Below, piece after piece: positions 63,887-64,000 of a stretch of DNA of 64,000 bases. The notes under the pieces are model-generated. The model did no database searches. It had not been told where the DNA came from and was given only the letters and a program-made list of their open reading frames with translations. Positions within the stretch are counted from its first letter, which is position 1. Each line of letters opens with the position of its first letter. This DNA is from Schlesneria sp. DSM 10557 (GTDB lineage: Bacteria; Planctomycetota; Planctomycetia; Planctomycetales; Planctomycetaceae), in NCBI RefSeq assembly GCF_041860085.1, contig NZ_CP124747.1, forward strand, positions 4,464,001-4,528,000, given 5' to 3'. A program made the translations under genes and the position numbers.

Positions 63887-64000
63887 ATGACGAGTGAAAA
63901 TCTGGCAGTCCTGGCGACGCTTATCAAACAGCAGCGAAAGGCCTTGCTGGTACAGTGGCGACAGCAAGTACGAAAGCTCCCCTCTGCACAAGGGTTAGAT
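63887..64000 (+). CDS. Start of RsbRD-like or sensor-kinase-type signalling protein (cut)
   Basis: An ATG at 63887 preceded by TTGGAGG opens a frame that runs to the window edge (38 codons). The peptide includes LATLIKQQRKALLVQWRQQVRKLPSAQGLD, cited here as QRKALLVQWRQQVRKLPS. It resembles the N-terminal helical domain (RsbRD type) that precedes PAS and histidine kinase domains in planctomycete sensors. The rest lies beyond the window, so the output domain is unknown. Confidence 0.6.
   Translation, partial: MTSENLAVLATLIKQQRKALLVQWRQQVRKLPSAQGLD

Noticed and set aside
1-64000. tRNA, rRNA, CRISPR arrays, insertion sequences, prophage
   Set aside because: I scanned both strands and saw no cloverleaf with a T-loop, no regular short repeats with spacers, no transposase or integrase and no att-like repeats.

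Overview
The window looks like chromosomal DNA of a planctomycete (order Planctomycetales); I cannot name the genus. The case rests on gene families. There is a DUF1559 protein with a prepilin-type N-terminus next to a small Gly-Cys lipoprotein, a DUF1501 protein with a twin-arginine leader, ThuA-like and L-sorbosone-dehydrogenase-like proteins, PQQ-type propellers, an Hsp70-like protein with a zinc-ribbon tail, and a start-of-window Cys-rich protein of a type I associate with planctomycetes. DNA is moderately GC rich and genes alternate strand often, with short operons. I see no rRNA, tRNA, CRISPR array, transposase or prophage.

Layout. 1-8.7 kb: cut Cys-rich protein, a dispersed repeat, a ThuA-like protein, a flavin halogenase-like oxidoreductase and a 1518-residue PQQ-propeller protein. 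8.7-15.2 kb, all minus: lysS, a LolC/E-type permease, lolD, ilvE and a polytopic membrane protein, with clear terminators. 15.2-25.1 kb: ArsR-type regulator, secreted nuclease-like protein, an unknown protein, second copy of the repeat, purple-acid-phosphatase-like enzyme, lipoprotein and DUF1559 protein, a 1.2-kb gap, then an ECF sigma/anti-sigma pair. 25.2-34 kb: DUF1501 protein, Hsp70-like protein, STN/secretin-like secreted protein, small secreted protein, glutamine-amidotransferase-like protein, and a sodium:solute symporter coupled to a 75-residue membrane protein. 34.4-45 kb: AddB-like nuclease, MoxR ATPase, sorbosone-dehydrogenase-like protein, HAD hydrolase, large beta-helix surface protein and a Gly/Tyr-rich secreted protein. 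45.2-52.5 kb: hpnH-trmL, nuclease-like protein, a three-domain esterase, and csrA-like-uppS-cdsA. 52.7-64 kb: 2-hydroxyacid dehydrogenase, PPP phosphatase, nitroreductase, M16 protein lacking its zinc motif, Tat-exported unknown, tandem hydrolase, RND/MMPL exporter, and the start of a probable signalling protein.

How genes fit together. Envelope and lipid functions recur: uppS makes the undecaprenyl carrier, cdsA makes CDP-diacylglycerol, hpnH extends hopanoids, and lolD plus the permease form a lipoprotein-release-type ABC complex. Many other genes encode exported proteins of unknown role or carbohydrate/phosphate-scavenging hydrolases.

Most unusual items: a two-block dispersed repeat rich in the palindrome TGGCCA (456-758 and 18281-18570); a divergent CsrA-like protein in front of uppS-cdsA; an M16 protein without HxxEH; an AddB-like nuclease with an altered iron-sulfur cysteine spacing and no AddA beside it; an Hsp70 with a zinc-ribbon tail; and two esterases built from duplicated or fused hydrolase domains. 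I found no clear new defence or mobile system.
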